Origin: Pseudorhodoferax sp. Leaf267
GTDB taxonomy: Bacteria > Pseudomonadota > Gammaproteobacteria > Burkholderiales > Burkholderiaceae_C
Reading direction: 5' to 3'
Assembly: GCF_001422405.1 (NCBI RefSeq)
Contig: NZ_LMMV01000025.1
Span: forward strand, 102,826-166,825
DNA: 64,000 bases
Below the pieces are notes generated by a model. It had not been told where the DNA came from. It saw only the letters and a list, made by a program, of their open reading frames with translations, and made no database searches. The first letter of the stretch is position 1; every line of letters begins with the position of its first letter. Made by a program: the position numbers and the translations under genes. Below, in pieces: positions 37,649-52,746 of the stretch.

Positions 37649-37680
37649 ACGATACTGAAGCGAATCCACGGAGCGACCTG

Positions 37681-39375
37681 ATGACCTCTCTCAACGGTGC
37701 CGACGCGCTGGTGCGCATGCTGCAACTCAATGGCGTGCGCCACATCTTCGGGCTGTGTGGCGACACCAGCCTGCCGTTCTACGACGCCATGGCGCGGCTG
37801 GACCACGGCATCGACCACATCCTCACGCGCGACGAGCGCAGCGCCGGCTACATGGCCGACGGCTATGCGCGTGTGACGGGCAAGGTGGGCGTGTGCGAAG
37901 GCCCCAGCGGCGGCGGCGCCACCTACCTGCTGCCGGCGTTGGTGGAGGCCAACGAGTCGTCGATCGCGGTGCTGGGCATCACCTCCGATGTGTCGGTGGG
38001 CTCGCGCGGCAAGTACCCGCTGACCGAGCTGGACCAGCAGGCCCTGTACCGCCCGCTGACCAAGTGGAACACCACGGTGGACCGCGTCGACCAGATCCCC
38101 GGCGCGGTGCGCGGCGCCTTCCGCGCCATGACCACGGGCAAGCCCGGCTCGGCCCACATCTGCCTGCCCTACGACCTGCAGAAGCATGAGGCCGACCCGG
38201 CCGACCTGTGGGCCCAGCCCGGGCACGACCGCTTCCCCGCGATGCGCAGCGCGCCCGACCCGGCGGCCGTCGAGCAGGCGGCCGAGCGCCTGGCCGCCGC
38301 GCGCGCGCCCGTCATCGTGTGCGGCGGCGGCGTGGTGATCGCCGGCGCCTGCGAGGCATTGGACGCACTGGCCACGTTGATCGACGCGCCGGTCTGCACC
38401 ACCGTGAGCGGCCAGGGCAGCCTGGCCGACACGCACCCGCTGAACGCGGGCGTGGTCGGCGCCAACGGCGGCATCACGGCCACGCGCGAGGTCGTGCAAC
38501 AGGCCGACCTGGTGCTGTTCATCGGCTGCCGCGCCGGCTCCACCAGCACCGAGAACTGGCGCGTGCCGGCGCGCAGCGTGACCATCGTGCACATCGATGT
38601 GGACCCCATGGTGATCGGCGCCAACTACCGTACCGACGTGGCGCTGGTCGGCGACGCCCTGCTGGCCCTGCAGGCCTTGCACGGCGCGCTGCTGCCGCAC
38701 CTGGCCGGCCGGCCGCGGCAAGCGGGCGCGGGCGTGGCGCTGGCGCGCGCGGCGCGTGCCGCCAAGCAGGCCAAGTTCGCACCGCTGGCTGCATCTCTGG
38801 ACACCCCTATCAAGCCCGAGCGCGTGGTCGACCTGCTGAACAAGCTGCTGCCCGACGATGCGGTGGTCGTGGCCGACCCCGGCACGCCGTGCCCGTATTT
38901 CTCGGCCTACTTCAATGCCGCGCGATCGGGCCGCCAGTTCATCACCAACCGGGCCCAGGGCGCGCTGGGCTTCTCGCTGGCCGCGGGCATCGGCGCGCAG
39001 GTGGGGCGCCCGAACGCGCCCGTGGTCTCGGTGATGGGCGATGGCAGCTTCGGCTTCACCTGCGGCGAGATGGAGACGCTGGTGCGCCGCAAGATCCCGC
39101 TCAAGATGGTGGTGTTCTCCAATGCCGTGTTCGGCTGGATCAAGGCCAGCCAGAAAGAGGGCTACGGCCAGCGCTACTTCTCGGTGGACTTCACGCGCAC
39201 CGACCACGCGCGCGTGGCCGAGGCCTTCGGCGTCAAGGCGTGGCGCGTGAGCGATCCGGCCCAGCTCGAAGACGCGCTGCGCGCCGCCCTGCGCCACGAC
39301 GGCCCGGCCCTGGTCGACGTGCTGTCCCAGGAGCTGCAGGACACGGCCGTGCCCGTCAGCCAGTGGATGGGTTGA
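37681..39375 (+). CDS. thiamine pyrophosphate-dependent enzyme, acetolactate synthase-like
   Basis: A 564-residue three-domain TPP enzyme. The catalytic glutamate is Glu52 in TRDERSAGYMADGYAR. The central domain has the usual VIVCGGGVVIAGA. The TPP/Mg motif runs from GDGSFGFTCGEME to the Asn of VVFSNAVFGW near residues 455-485. Relatives condense or decarboxylate 2-oxo acids. The absence of an ilvN-like small subunit, and its operon with a Bug binding protein and a VOC protein under a GntR regulator, argue for a catabolic rather than biosynthetic role. The substrate is unknown. ATG at 37681. Confidence 0.88.
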   Translation: MTSLNGADALVRMLQLNGVRHIFGLCGDTSLPFYDAMARLDHGIDHILTRDERSAGYMADGYARVTGKVGVCEGPSGGGATYLLPALVEANESSIAVLGITSDVSVGSRGKYPLTELDQQALYRPLTKWNTTVDRVDQIPGAVRGAFRAMTTGKPGSAHICLPYDLQKHEADPADLWAQPGHDRFPAMRSAPDPAAVEQAAERLAAARAPVIVCGGGVVIAGACEALDALATLIDAPVCTTVSGQGSLADTHPLNAGVVGANGGITATREVVQQADLVLFIGCRAGSTSTENWRVPARSVTIVHIDVDPMVIGANYRTDVALVGDALLALQALHGALLPHLAGRPRQAGAGVALARAARAAKQAKFAPLAASLDTPIKPERVVDLLNKLLPDDAVVVADPGTPCPYFSAYFNAARSGRQFITNRAQGALGFSLAAGIGAQVGRPNAPVVSVMGDGSFGFTCGEMETLVRRKIPLKMVVFSNAVFGWIKASQKEGYGQRYFSVDFTRTDHARVAEAFGVKAWRVSDPAQLEDALRAALRHDGPALVDVLSQELQDTAVPVSQWMG

Positions 39376-39410
39376 GCCCTTTTTTCTTGAACCGACCAGC
39401 GAGCCAGCCG

Positions 39411-40409
39411 ATGACCTCATCTCCCTCTCGTTCCTCCCGCCGCCGCGCCCTGCAGGCCGGTGCCCTGGCGTTCGCCGGCCTGGCGGGCGCGCCGCTGGCC
39501 TTCGCCCAGGCCGCCAGCGATGCGACGCTGAAGCTCATCATCACCTTCCCGCCCGGGGGCAGCACCGACATCGCGGCGCGCATCATCCAGCCCAAGCTGG
39601 CCGAGCGCCTGGGCCGGCCCGTGGTGGTGGACAACAAGCCCGGCGCGGCCAGCCAGCTGGCCACGCAGTACGTGGCGCGCTCGGCGCCGGACGGCAACAC
39701 CGTGCTGGTGGGGTTCGACACGCACGCGATCAACCCCGTCGCCAAGTCCAAGCTGCCCTACGACACCTTCAAGGACTTTGCTGGCGTCACGCTGGCGCTG
39801 CGTTTCCCGCTCGTGATCGGGGCCGCGGCCTCGGTGCCGGGCAAGGATTTGCGCGCCTTCCTGGATGCCGCCAAGGCCGCGCCCAACAAGTTCAACTACG
39901 CCTCCACGGGCCTCGGTTCCATGAACCACCTGGTGGCCGAGGACATCAAGAAGCGCTCCGGCGCCGAGCTGCTGCACGTGCCGTACTCGGGCGGCGGCCC
40001 GGCCGTGCAGGCCGTGCTCAGCGAGGTCTCCAGCCTCACGCTGCTGAGCTACGCAGCGCTGCGCGGCCAGATCGCGGCCGGCAAGATCAAGCCGCTGGCC
40101 GTCACCGGCGCGCGCCGCCTGCCCGAGCTGCCCGACGTGCCGACGGTCGCCGAGTCCGGCTTCCCCGGCTTCGAGGCCTATTCCTGGATCGGCATCTTCG
40201 CGCCCGCGGCCACGCCAGCCGGCACGCTGAAGCAGCTGACCGACGTCTTCCAGGCCGCGCTGCACGACCCCGAGGTGCACCAGCGGCTCACGGCGGCGGG
40301 CTTCGAAGTCATGGCCACCGACGGGCCGACGGTGGACCGCTACACGCGCGAGCAGTACGAGCGCTGGCGCGCCTTCGTGCAGGCCGCGAACCTCAAGCTG
40401 GAGGATTGA
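39411..40409 (+). CDS. Bug-family tripartite tricarboxylate transporter binding protein
   Basis: A 332-residue periplasmic binding protein. The N-terminus (SRRRALQAGALAFAGLAGAPLAFA) is a signal with adjacent arginines, possibly Tat-routed. The mature part has the Bug signature LIITFPPGGSTDIAARIIQPKLAERLGRPVVVDNKPGA. Bug proteins bind organic acids and are hugely multiplied in Burkholderiales; most have no dedicated TctAB next to them, as here. It probably captures the compound handled by the neighbouring TPP enzyme. 35 bp after that gene. Confidence 0.9.
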   Translation: MTSSPSRSSRRRALQAGALAFAGLAGAPLAFAQAASDATLKLIITFPPGGSTDIAARIIQPKLAERLGRPVVVDNKPGAASQLATQYVARSAPDGNTVLVGFDTHAINPVAKSKLPYDTFKDFAGVTLALRFPLVIGAAASVPGKDLRAFLDAAKAAPNKFNYASTGLGSMNHLVAEDIKKRSGAELLHVPYSGGGPAVQAVLSEVSSLTLLSYAALRGQIAAGKIKPLAVTGARRLPELPDVPTVAESGFPGFEAYSWIGIFAPAATPAGTLKQLTDVFQAALHDPEVHQRLTAAGFEVMATDGPTVDRYTREQYERWRAFVQAANLKLED

Positions 40410-41206
40410 TGGCGGCTGTCTTGCAGCTCGACCACATCGTCATCGCCGTGCACGATCTGGCGCAGGCGGTGGCCGACTACCAGGCGCTGGGCTTCACCGT
40501 CACGCCCGGCGGCCAGCATCCGGGGCGCACCTCGCACAACGCGCTGGTGGTGTTCGCGGACGGCGCCTACCTGGAGCTGATCGCCTGGCAGGCGCCCGCG
40601 CCGCAGGAGCGCTGGTGGCGCGACCTGCAGCAGTTCGGCGAAGGCCCGGTCGACTTCGCGCTGCTGCCGGACGACACAGTGGCCGTGGCCCAGGCCGCAC
40701 GTGAGCGCGGCCTGGCGCTGGAGGCGCGCAACGGGGCGCGCAAGCGGCCCGATGGCCGCGAACTGCAATGGCAGACGGCCCGCCATGCCACGCCCGATGT
40801 GCCGTTTTTGTGTGGCGACATCACGCCGCGCGACTGGCGCGTGCCCGGGGGCGCCGCGCGCGAACACGCCAATGGCGCCACGGGCGTGGCCGGTCTGGCC
40901 ATCGCCGTGGCCGACCTCGCGGTCACGCGCCAGCGCTGGCGGGCGCTGCTCGGCCCCGAGGCGCAGGTCGGTGCGCCCTTCGTGCTGGCCGGCAGTGGCC
41001 TGCGCATCGTCCAGGTGGAACTGGGCAACACCAGCCTGGTGCTGGTCGAGCCTGCCGGTGCCGCGCAGGCGGGTGGTGGTGTGCTGGCAACCTGGGCGCA
41101 GGCGCGCGGGCAAGGCCCTTGCGCGTTCACGCTGCGCGGCCCGGCCGCGCAGGCGTTGGACGCGGCACTGAGCCACGGCGCCGCGATCGACACCGTGGCA
41201 GGCTGA
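40409..41206 (+). CDS. VOC family protein (glyoxalase-like domain)
   Basis: A 265-residue protein of the glyoxalase/bleomycin-resistance superfamily with two VOC-like halves: QLDHIVIAVHDLAQAVADYQALGFTVTPGGQH (residues about 6-37) and GVAGLAIAVADLAVTRQRWRALLG (about 158-181). HIVIAV holds the first metal-ligand His. Such proteins are isomerases, lyases or dioxygenases. The ATG overlaps the Bug gene stop as TGATG, so it belongs to the same operon. Its stop abuts the stop of proC with no base between. Confidence 0.85.
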   Translation: MAAVLQLDHIVIAVHDLAQAVADYQALGFTVTPGGQHPGRTSHNALVVFADGAYLELIAWQAPAPQERWWRDLQQFGEGPVDFALLPDDTVAVAQAARERGLALEARNGARKRPDGRELQWQTARHATPDVPFLCGDITPRDWRVPGGAAREHANGATGVAGLAIAVADLAVTRQRWRALLGPEAQVGAPFVLAGSGLRIVQVELGNTSLVLVEPAGAAQAGGGVLATWAQARGQGPCAFTLRGPAAQALDAALSHGAAIDTVAG

Positions 41207-42034
41207 TCAGCCCGCGCCGAACTCGTCGCCCAGTTCGCGCGCGCGCTGCTCGGCCGCCTGCATGGCGCGCACGAAGGCCTCGCCCACCTGGGCCTGCTGC
41301 AGGGACGTGATGGCCGCGTAGGTCGTGCCGCCCTTGGACGTCACGCGCTGGCGCAGGGTTTCCAGCGGCTCGTCGGAGCGGCGGGCCAGTTCGGTCGCAC
41401 CGCCAAAGGTGCCCACGGCCAGGCGCTGTGCCTGTTCAGCCGGCAAGCCCATGGCCACGCCGGCCTGCACCATGGCTTCAAGGAAATAGAACACATAGGC
41501 CGGGCCGGAGCCGGACAGCGCGGTCACAGCGTCCAGCTGCGATTCCTCGGCCACCCATAGCGACTCGCCGGTCGAGGCCAGGGCCTGCTCCACGCGCTGG
41601 CGGTCGTCGGCCGTGACGGCGCTGCGCGCGAACAGGCCCGTCATGCCCTGGCCCACGAGCGCGGGCGTGTTGGGCATGGCGCGCACGATGCGCTCGCTGC
41701 CCAGCCAGCGCGCGATGCTGTCGCTGCGGATGCCGGCTGCCACGCTCAGGTGCAGTGCGCCGCCGGCATGGGCGCGCACGGGCGCTGCCGCGTCCTTGAA
41801 GACCTGCGGCTTCACGGCCCACACCACCAGCGTGGCCTGCGCCAGCGCGGGGCCGGCTTGTTCCAGGGCCTGCACGCCATGGTCGGCGGCCAGCTTGGCG
41901 CGCGCCTCGGCGAACGGTTCGACGACCAGCACGCGGTCGGCCGGCAGGCCCTGGCGCACCAGGCCGCCGATGATGGCGCTGGCCATGTTGCCGCCGCCGA
42001 TGAAGGCGATGGGGGAGTGGGTGGCGGTGTTCAT
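41207..42034 (-). CDS. proC: pyrroline-5-carboxylate reductase
   Basis: ProC makes proline from pyrroline-5-carboxylate with NAD(P)H. The 275-residue protein has the Rossmann start FIGGGNMASAIIGGL (residues about 10-24), VWAVKPQ, MPNTPALVGQGMTGL and the signature DAVTALSGSGPAYVFYFLEAM with the catalytic region, then RVTSKGGTT. Its ATG overlaps the stop of the upstream phytase-like gene as ATGA. Confidence 0.96.
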   Translation of the reverse strand: MNTATHSPIAFIGGGNMASAIIGGLVRQGLPADRVLVVEPFAEARAKLAADHGVQALEQAGPALAQATLVVWAVKPQVFKDAAAPVRAHAGGALHLSVAAGIRSDSIARWLGSERIVRAMPNTPALVGQGMTGLFARSAVTADDRQRVEQALASTGESLWVAEESQLDAVTALSGSGPAYVFYFLEAMVQAGVAMGLPAEQAQRLAVGTFGGATELARRSDEPLETLRQRVTSKGGTTYAAITSLQQAQVGEAFVRAMQAAEQRARELGDEFGAG

Positions 42035-43161
42035 GTGAGGAATTCCGAAACGGCGAAGGCCACGAACTGCGTGACCTGCATGGGGTTGAAGTTGTCGTCG
42101 CTGAGCAGCACCAGCGTGCGCTGCTGGGCCTGGCCGTTCGCGGCCGGCAGCATCGGGCCCCAGGCCAGGCATTCGCTGTTGTCCAGCTTGGCCAGGCCAG
42201 GGCCCAGGTAGGCCGACAGGTCGGCCACCAGCGTCTTGCGCAGCGGCGTGAATGCCGCACCCTGCAGCGCGGGCAGGGCCAGCGTGTCGCTGCCGCTGGC
42301 CAGGTCCACGCGGAAGAGCCGCAGCGCATTGCCCACGCCGGCCATGTAGGCGCGCTCCAGCACCAGCATCGTCTGCGCGTTGAGCATCAGCACCTCGCTG
42401 ACGCCGTTGTCGGCATAGGTCAGCGGCAGGCGCGGCGCCTGCGGAATCGCCTCGGGGACGTAGGCGCGCTGGGCGATGGCCTGGCCGCTGGCCAGGTCGA
42501 ACAAGGTGAAGCGGCAGGGGCCGCCGACGGCGCCCACGCGCGGGATGGGGCCGTCCTGCTGCAGCGCGTTTTCCATCGCCGCCCAGGCGCCGCGGCCATC
42601 GGGCGTCAGCGTCAGGCCCTCGAAGCCCAGGTTGTCGCGCGGGCCGCTCAGGCCGGCCGGGTCGATGGCGAAATGCGGCGGCAACGCAAAGCTGCGCAGC
42701 GTGCGGCCATCGGTGGCGGACTCGCGCAGCGTGGGCGGCTGGCCGCGCGCGATGTTGCCGTCGCCGGACCACAGCAGCGTGCCGGTGGCGGCACGCCAGC
42801 GGATGGACTCGGGGTCGGGCCGGTCGTTGGGCTGCAGGGGCTGCACGCTCAACAGCTCGGCCGGGCCGATGCCCTGGGCCGTGACGGGCAGCCGCAGCGT
42901 GTAGAAGCGCGGCGCCGCGCGGTCGTCGCTGATGGCGTACCAGAGGTCGCGCACCGGGTCGTAGTCCAGGCCCGAGAGGCCGCCGACGGTGGTGTCCTGA
43001 AAGCGCAGCCGGTGCGGCAGGCGGGTTTCGCCGATCAGGCGCAGGGCCGGATTGCGGGACGCGGGCGGGGCCGCAGGGGCGGCGCCGCAGCCCGCCAGCG
43101 TGGCACCGAGGGCGGTGGCGGCGAGCAGGCGGCGGCGGGAGAGGGGGGTCGAGCGGGGCAT
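42031..43161 (-). CDS. phytase-like esterase-domain lipoprotein
   Basis: A 376-residue exported protein. The start SRRRLLAATALGATLAGC combines a twin-arginine motif with a lipobox, so it is probably a Tat-exported lipoprotein. The rest is the beta-propeller-like domain called esterase-like activity of phytase: GGLSGLDYDPVRDLWYAISDDRA, DPESIRWRA, NLGFEGLTLTPDGRGAWAAMENAL and VLLSDDNFNP. The acidic clusters suit Ca binding. True substrate unknown. Co-translated with proC by a four-base overlap, though no functional link is evident. Confidence 0.85.
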   Translation of the reverse strand: MPRSTPLSRRRLLAATALGATLAGCGAAPAAPPASRNPALRLIGETRLPHRLRFQDTTVGGLSGLDYDPVRDLWYAISDDRAAPRFYTLRLPVTAQGIGPAELLSVQPLQPNDRPDPESIRWRAATGTLLWSGDGNIARGQPPTLRESATDGRTLRSFALPPHFAIDPAGLSGPRDNLGFEGLTLTPDGRGAWAAMENALQQDGPIPRVGAVGGPCRFTLFDLASGQAIAQRAYVPEAIPQAPRLPLTYADNGVSEVLMLNAQTMLVLERAYMAGVGNALRLFRVDLASGSDTLALPALQGAAFTPLRKTLVADLSAYLGPGLAKLDNSECLAWGPMLPAANGQAQQRTLVLLSDDNFNPMQVTQFVAFAVSEFLT

Positions 43162-43264
43162 GCAGCGCGCAAGTCTAGGCGAGGCTGCAGCGCCGCGGGC
43201 CGGGCGCGCGCACGGCGACGCGGCCAGCCATGCCTGGGGCGGCATGGCGGTGGCCGCCCGCAGG

Positions 43265-44155
43265 CTACAGGAGGGGGCTGCCGACCCCGGGCTTGCGGCG
43301 TCGCATCGTGGCCAGCGCGGCCCCTAGCCCTGCCAACACCAGCGCCGCGCTGGCGGGTTCGGGAACCGGGTTGGGCTCCGTGGGCCCCGTGTCCGACACC
43401 GCGAGGCTGCCGACATAAGTCCCGGCAGCGCCGCCGTTGGTGCCGGCTGCGGTGAGCGTGTAGTTCCCCGGCGCCAGCAGGGGGGTGCGCAGCGTCCAGT
43501 TCTCGAACGGGTCGGCCGTGAGGTTTTCTGCGGTGAAGGTGCCCGATGGCCCCGTGATGCGGATGTCGGTCAAGTCCAGGTCCTGGCTGCCGCCCGCCAC
43601 GGCACTGAACATCACGTTGACGGCGCGGCTCGACGACAAGGTGAACGTGTAGCCGTCCGAGAACCCGCCCGCGCCGAGCGTGTGCGCGAAGCCGGTGCTG
43701 CCAGAGGACAGATCCAGGGGCCCGCCGCCAACGCCCGGCGGTGGTGCACTGCTGCCCGACAACGCGATGGTGCCGGCGTAGCCCCCCCGCGCCGCGCTGT
43801 TGGTGCCATTCGCGGCCAGCGTGTAGCTGCCGGCGCCCAGCGAAGCGTTGGCGATGACCCAGCTTTCGAATGGGTCGCTGGTGAGTGCGACCGCGTTGAA
43901 TGTGGTGCCACCGGACCCCGCGAGCACCACGCTCGTGAAGTCCACATCCTGGCCACCGCCCATGACCGAACTCAACAGCACGTTCACGGTCTGCGCCGTG
44001 GCCAGGGTGAAGGTGTAGAGGTCGGAGAAGCCGCCGGCCACGGGCGTGCTGAAAAACCCGGCGCTGCCCGAGGACAGGTCGACGGGTGCCGCCCAGGTGC
44101 TGGTGCCCAGGCTGCCCAAAGCCATGGACAAAGCGATGGCGGGGTAGAGTTTCAA
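43265..44155 (-). CDS. PEP-CTERM exported protein with two tandem repeats
   Basis: A 296-residue secreted protein. Signal peptide ends near TWA (residue about 22). Two copies of a 110-residue module follow, each starting DLSSGS and containing GGFSDxYTFTL, DPFE(S/N)W and SYTLxAxGTN-like segments (residues about 24-132 and 146-256). The C-terminus is a sorting tag: VPEPASAALVLAGLGAALATMRRRK. Exosortase cuts such tags and the protein reaches the surface or matrix. No exosortase is in the window. The start is TTG at 44155 with GGGAG eight bases upstream. Confidence 0.85.
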   Translation of the reverse strand: MKLYPAIALSMALGSLGTSTWAAPVDLSSGSAGFFSTPVAGGFSDLYTFTLATAQTVNVLLSSVMGGGQDVDFTSVVLAGSGGTTFNAVALTSDPFESWVIANASLGAGSYTLAANGTNSAARGGYAGTIALSGSSAPPPGVGGGPLDLSSGSTGFAHTLGAGGFSDGYTFTLSSSRAVNVMFSAVAGGSQDLDLTDIRITGPSGTFTAENLTADPFENWTLRTPLLAPGNYTLTAAGTNGGAAGTYVGSLAVSDTGPTEPNPVPEPASAALVLAGLGAALATMRRRKPGVGSPLL

Positions 44156-44296
44156 GTCGCAATCTCCCAGTTCGGCCTTGGCCGACCGGGAACGAGATGG
44201 CTCCGACCGCTGGACCGCGCCGCATCATCGGCCGGCCAGGATGGAACGGCATATACCGCGTTCGCGGGATGTTCAGCGCCGGCTGGCGCCCGCGTG

Positions 44297-45790
<1,494 letters not shown>

Positions 45791-45803
45791 GGCAATGTCT
45801 CTT

Positions 45804-46568
45804 TCAGGCGGCGACGTGGCAGCGTACCTGGGCTTTGTCCAAAAGCGTTGGAAAGGGTTCGGGCACCGGCGCATCGGTGAACAGCCGGTCGATGCGTGCC
45901 AGCGTCGCCACCTCCACCATCGCCGGCCGGTTGAACTTGCTGTGGTCGGCCGCTAGCCACACCTCGCGCGCATGGGCCATGATGGCCTGCGACACCTTGA
46001 CCTCGCGGTAGTCGTAGTCGCGCAGCGTGCCGTCGGCCTCGATGCCCGAGATGCCGACCAGCGCGATGTCCACCTTGAACTGGCGGATGAAGTCGATCGC
46101 CGCCTCGCCCACCACGCCGCGGTCGCGCCCGCGCAGCACGCCGCCGGCCACGATCACCTCGCACTGCGGGTTGGCCGAGAGGATCAACGCCACGTTCAGG
46201 TTGTTGGTGATCACGCGCAGGCCGCTGTGGCGCAGCAGGGCCTGGGCGATGGCCTCGGTGGTGGTGCCGATGTTGAGGATCAGCGAGCAGTCGTTGGGCA
46301 CCTCGTGCGCCACGGCCTGCGCGATGCGGGCTTTGCCCTCGGCGTTGAGCGTGGTGCGCTGCTGGTGCGCGATGTTCTCGATGGTGGAGCTGGGTACGCG
46401 CACGCCGCCATGGAAGCGCGTGAGCAGGCCTTCGTCGGCCAGGCGCTGCACGTCGCGGCGCACGGTCTGCAGGGTCACGTCCAGCGTGGTGGCCAGCGCG
46501 TCCAGCATGACCGAGCCCTGGGCCTGCACAGCCTGCAGCAGCAGCATCTGGCGCGGATTGGGGCTCAT
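45804..46568 (-). CDS. glpR: DeoR-family regulator of glycerol genes
   Basis: A 254-residue DeoR-type repressor. [38 protein letters not shown] (residues about 21-55). The sugar-phosphate-binding domain has [26 protein letters not shown] and [22 protein letters not shown]. GlpR normally binds glycerol 3-phosphate. Its place between glpK and the divergent importer operon identifies the target. Probable operator repeats lie in the 166 bp between it and the ATPase gene. Confidence 0.93.
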   Translation of the reverse strand: MSPNPRQMLLLQAVQAQGSVMLDALATTLDVTLQTVRRDVQRLADEGLLTRFHGGVRVPSSTIENIAHQQRTTLNAEGKARIAQAVAHEVPNDCSLILNIGTTTEAIAQALLRHSGLRVITNNLNVALILSANPQCEVIVAGGVLRGRDRGVVGEAAIDFIRQFKVDIALVGISGIEADGTLRDYDYREVKVSQAIMAHAREVWLAADHSKFNRPAMVEVATLARIDRLFTDAPVPEPFPTLLDKAQVRCHVAA

Positions 46569-46607
46569 GGGAGGAGGGGGCGGGCGGACATGGGCAGCGG
46601 GCACTTT

Positions 46608-46621
46608 AAAACGAACGAAAA
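46608..46621. promoter_or_regulatory. possible GlpR operator in the divergent glpR/importer region
   Basis: AAAACGAACGAAAA (reverse TTTTCGTTCGTTTT) contains repeated CGAA units of the kind bound by DeoR/GlpR proteins. Further CGAACA (about 46666-46671) and CCGAAAACG (about 46684-46692) elements lie closer to the importer start. Assignment is by resemblance and position only. Confidence 0.4.
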
Positions 46622-46734
46622 GGAAAGCACGCAAGGGTTTGCACCGAGCGAATCGCGCCATCGGCGAACAATAATTCTCAAAACCGAAAACGTCAGGCGG
46701 AACTTTTTCACGCTTGGCACAGGAGACGCGCCGC

Positions 46735-47810
46735 ATGCAGTTGTCGCTGGAGCAGATCAGCAAAAGGGTCGGGCCCGAGACCTGGCTGCATGCCATGAGC
46801 CTGGCGCCGCAGCCTGGCGCGGTGACGGTGCTGCTGGGCGCCACGCAGGCCGGCAAGACCAGCCTGATGCGCATCATGGCGGGCCTGGACGTGCCCAGCC
46901 ACGGCACGGTGCGCGTCGACGGGGTGGACGTGACGGGCCAGCCCGTGCGCGAGCGCAACGTGGCCATGGTCTACCAGCAGTTCATCAACTACCCGTCGAT
47001 GACGGTGCGCGACAACATCGCCTCGCCGCTCAAGCTGCGCCGTGAGACCGACGTCGCGGCGCGCGTGCAGGCGCTGGCCGGCAAGCTGCACATCGAGATG
47101 TTCCTGGACCGCTACCCGGCCGAGCTGTCGGGCGGCCAGCAGCAGCGCGTGGCGCTGGCCCGCGCGCTGGCCAAGGCCGCGCCGCTCATGCTGCTGGACG
47201 AGCCGCTCGTGAACCTGGACTACAAGCTGCGCGAGGAGCTGCGCGACGAACTGGGCGCGCTGTTCGCGGCCGGCGATTCCACCGTGATTTACGCCACCAC
47301 CGAGCCCGGCGAGGCGCTTCTGCTGGGCGGCTACACGGCCGTGCTCGATGCGGGCGAGCTGCTGCAGTACGGGCCGACGGCCGAGGTCTTCCACCGGCCG
47401 CAGTCGCTGCGCGTGGCACGTGCCTTCAGCGACCCGCCGATGAACCTGGTCGCGGGCGCCGCCACGGCCGGCGGCGTGCAGCTGCAGGGCGGCCCCGTGC
47501 TGGCGCTGGACGGCGCGGCCGTGCCGCCCGGCGCGCTGACGGTGGGCGTGCGCGCCAACGCGCTGCGGCTGCAGGCGCAGCCCGGCGATGCGGCGCTGCC
47601 GGGCCGCGTCGAGCTGGCCGAGATTTCGGGCTCCGACACCTTCGTGCACGTGGAAACCCCCGTGGGCGAGCTGGTCGCGCAACTGACCGGCGTGCATGCC
47701 TTCGAGCTCGGCACGGTGCTGACGCTGCACCTGAGCCCGGCCCAGGCCTACCTGTTCGATGCCCAGGGCGCCCTGCTGCGCGCCCCGGCACGGCGCGAGG
47801 GCATGCTCTG

Positions 47811-47811
<1 letters not shown>
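46735..47811 (+). CDS. glpS: glycerol ABC importer ATPase, GlpS-like
   Basis: A 358-residue ATPase of the carbohydrate-uptake type. Walker A is unusual: GATQAGKTS near residues 35-43. Q-loop YQQF, a perfect signature ELSGGQQQRVALARAL and Walker B LMLLDEPLVNLD follow. The switch histidine is missing: the segment reads IYATTEPGEA where VTHDQxEA is expected. A C-terminal TOBE-like domain ends it. It pairs with the next gene's product to power glycerol uptake. AGGAG lies before the ATG at 46735. Confidence 0.9.
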
Positions 47812-50579
<2,768 letters not shown>

Positions 50580-50581
50580 GC

Positions 50582-50890
50582 ATGTTCGAGTGGATGGCCT
50601 GGACCTTGCCCGTCGCGGTGTTCTTCTGCTGCATCGTGGCGATGCTGGTGGGCATGACGCTGTGGGAGATCAAGTCGCCGACCACGCTGCGGCGCGGCTT
50701 CCTGCCGATCGCGACCACGCGCGGCGACCGGCTGTTCATCGGCCTGCTGTCGGCGGCTTACGTGAACCTGGCTTTCGTGGGCCTCTCGGGCAGGTTCGCC
50801 GAGTGGTTCGGCCTGGAGGCCGACCCGTCGATCTGGATCAGTTTCATCGCGTCCATGCTGTTGCTGGCGATCGTGATGCGCAAGGGTTGA
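50582..50890 (+). CDS. DUF2160 small membrane protein of the glycerol importer locus
   Basis: A 102-residue protein with three hydrophobic segments (WTLPVAVFFCCIVAMLVGMTLW, LFIGLLSAAYVNLAFVGL, IWISFIASMLLLAIVM) and a basic loop between the first two. It matches DUF2160, found with ABC glycerol importers. Its role is unknown; an accessory membrane subunit is likely from conserved context. It starts two bases after the GlpQ-like stop, with GGGAGG upstream. Confidence 0.88.
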   Translation: MFEWMAWTLPVAVFFCCIVAMLVGMTLWEIKSPTTLRRGFLPIATTRGDRLFIGLLSAAYVNLAFVGLSGRFAEWFGLEADPSIWISFIASMLLLAIVMRKG

Positions 50891-50966
50891 GGGTTCGAAG
50901 ATTCGGCTTGCTGCCCCCGGTAGCCGAGCGTTGTGTGAGCCAGGGGGTTCTATGAGGAGACAAGTC

Positions 50967-52697
<1,731 letters not shown>

Positions 52698-52746
52698 TCC
52701 GGTGCTTTTGCGCGGCGCTGCGGCGCCGCGCCTTGCCAGGCCTTCC

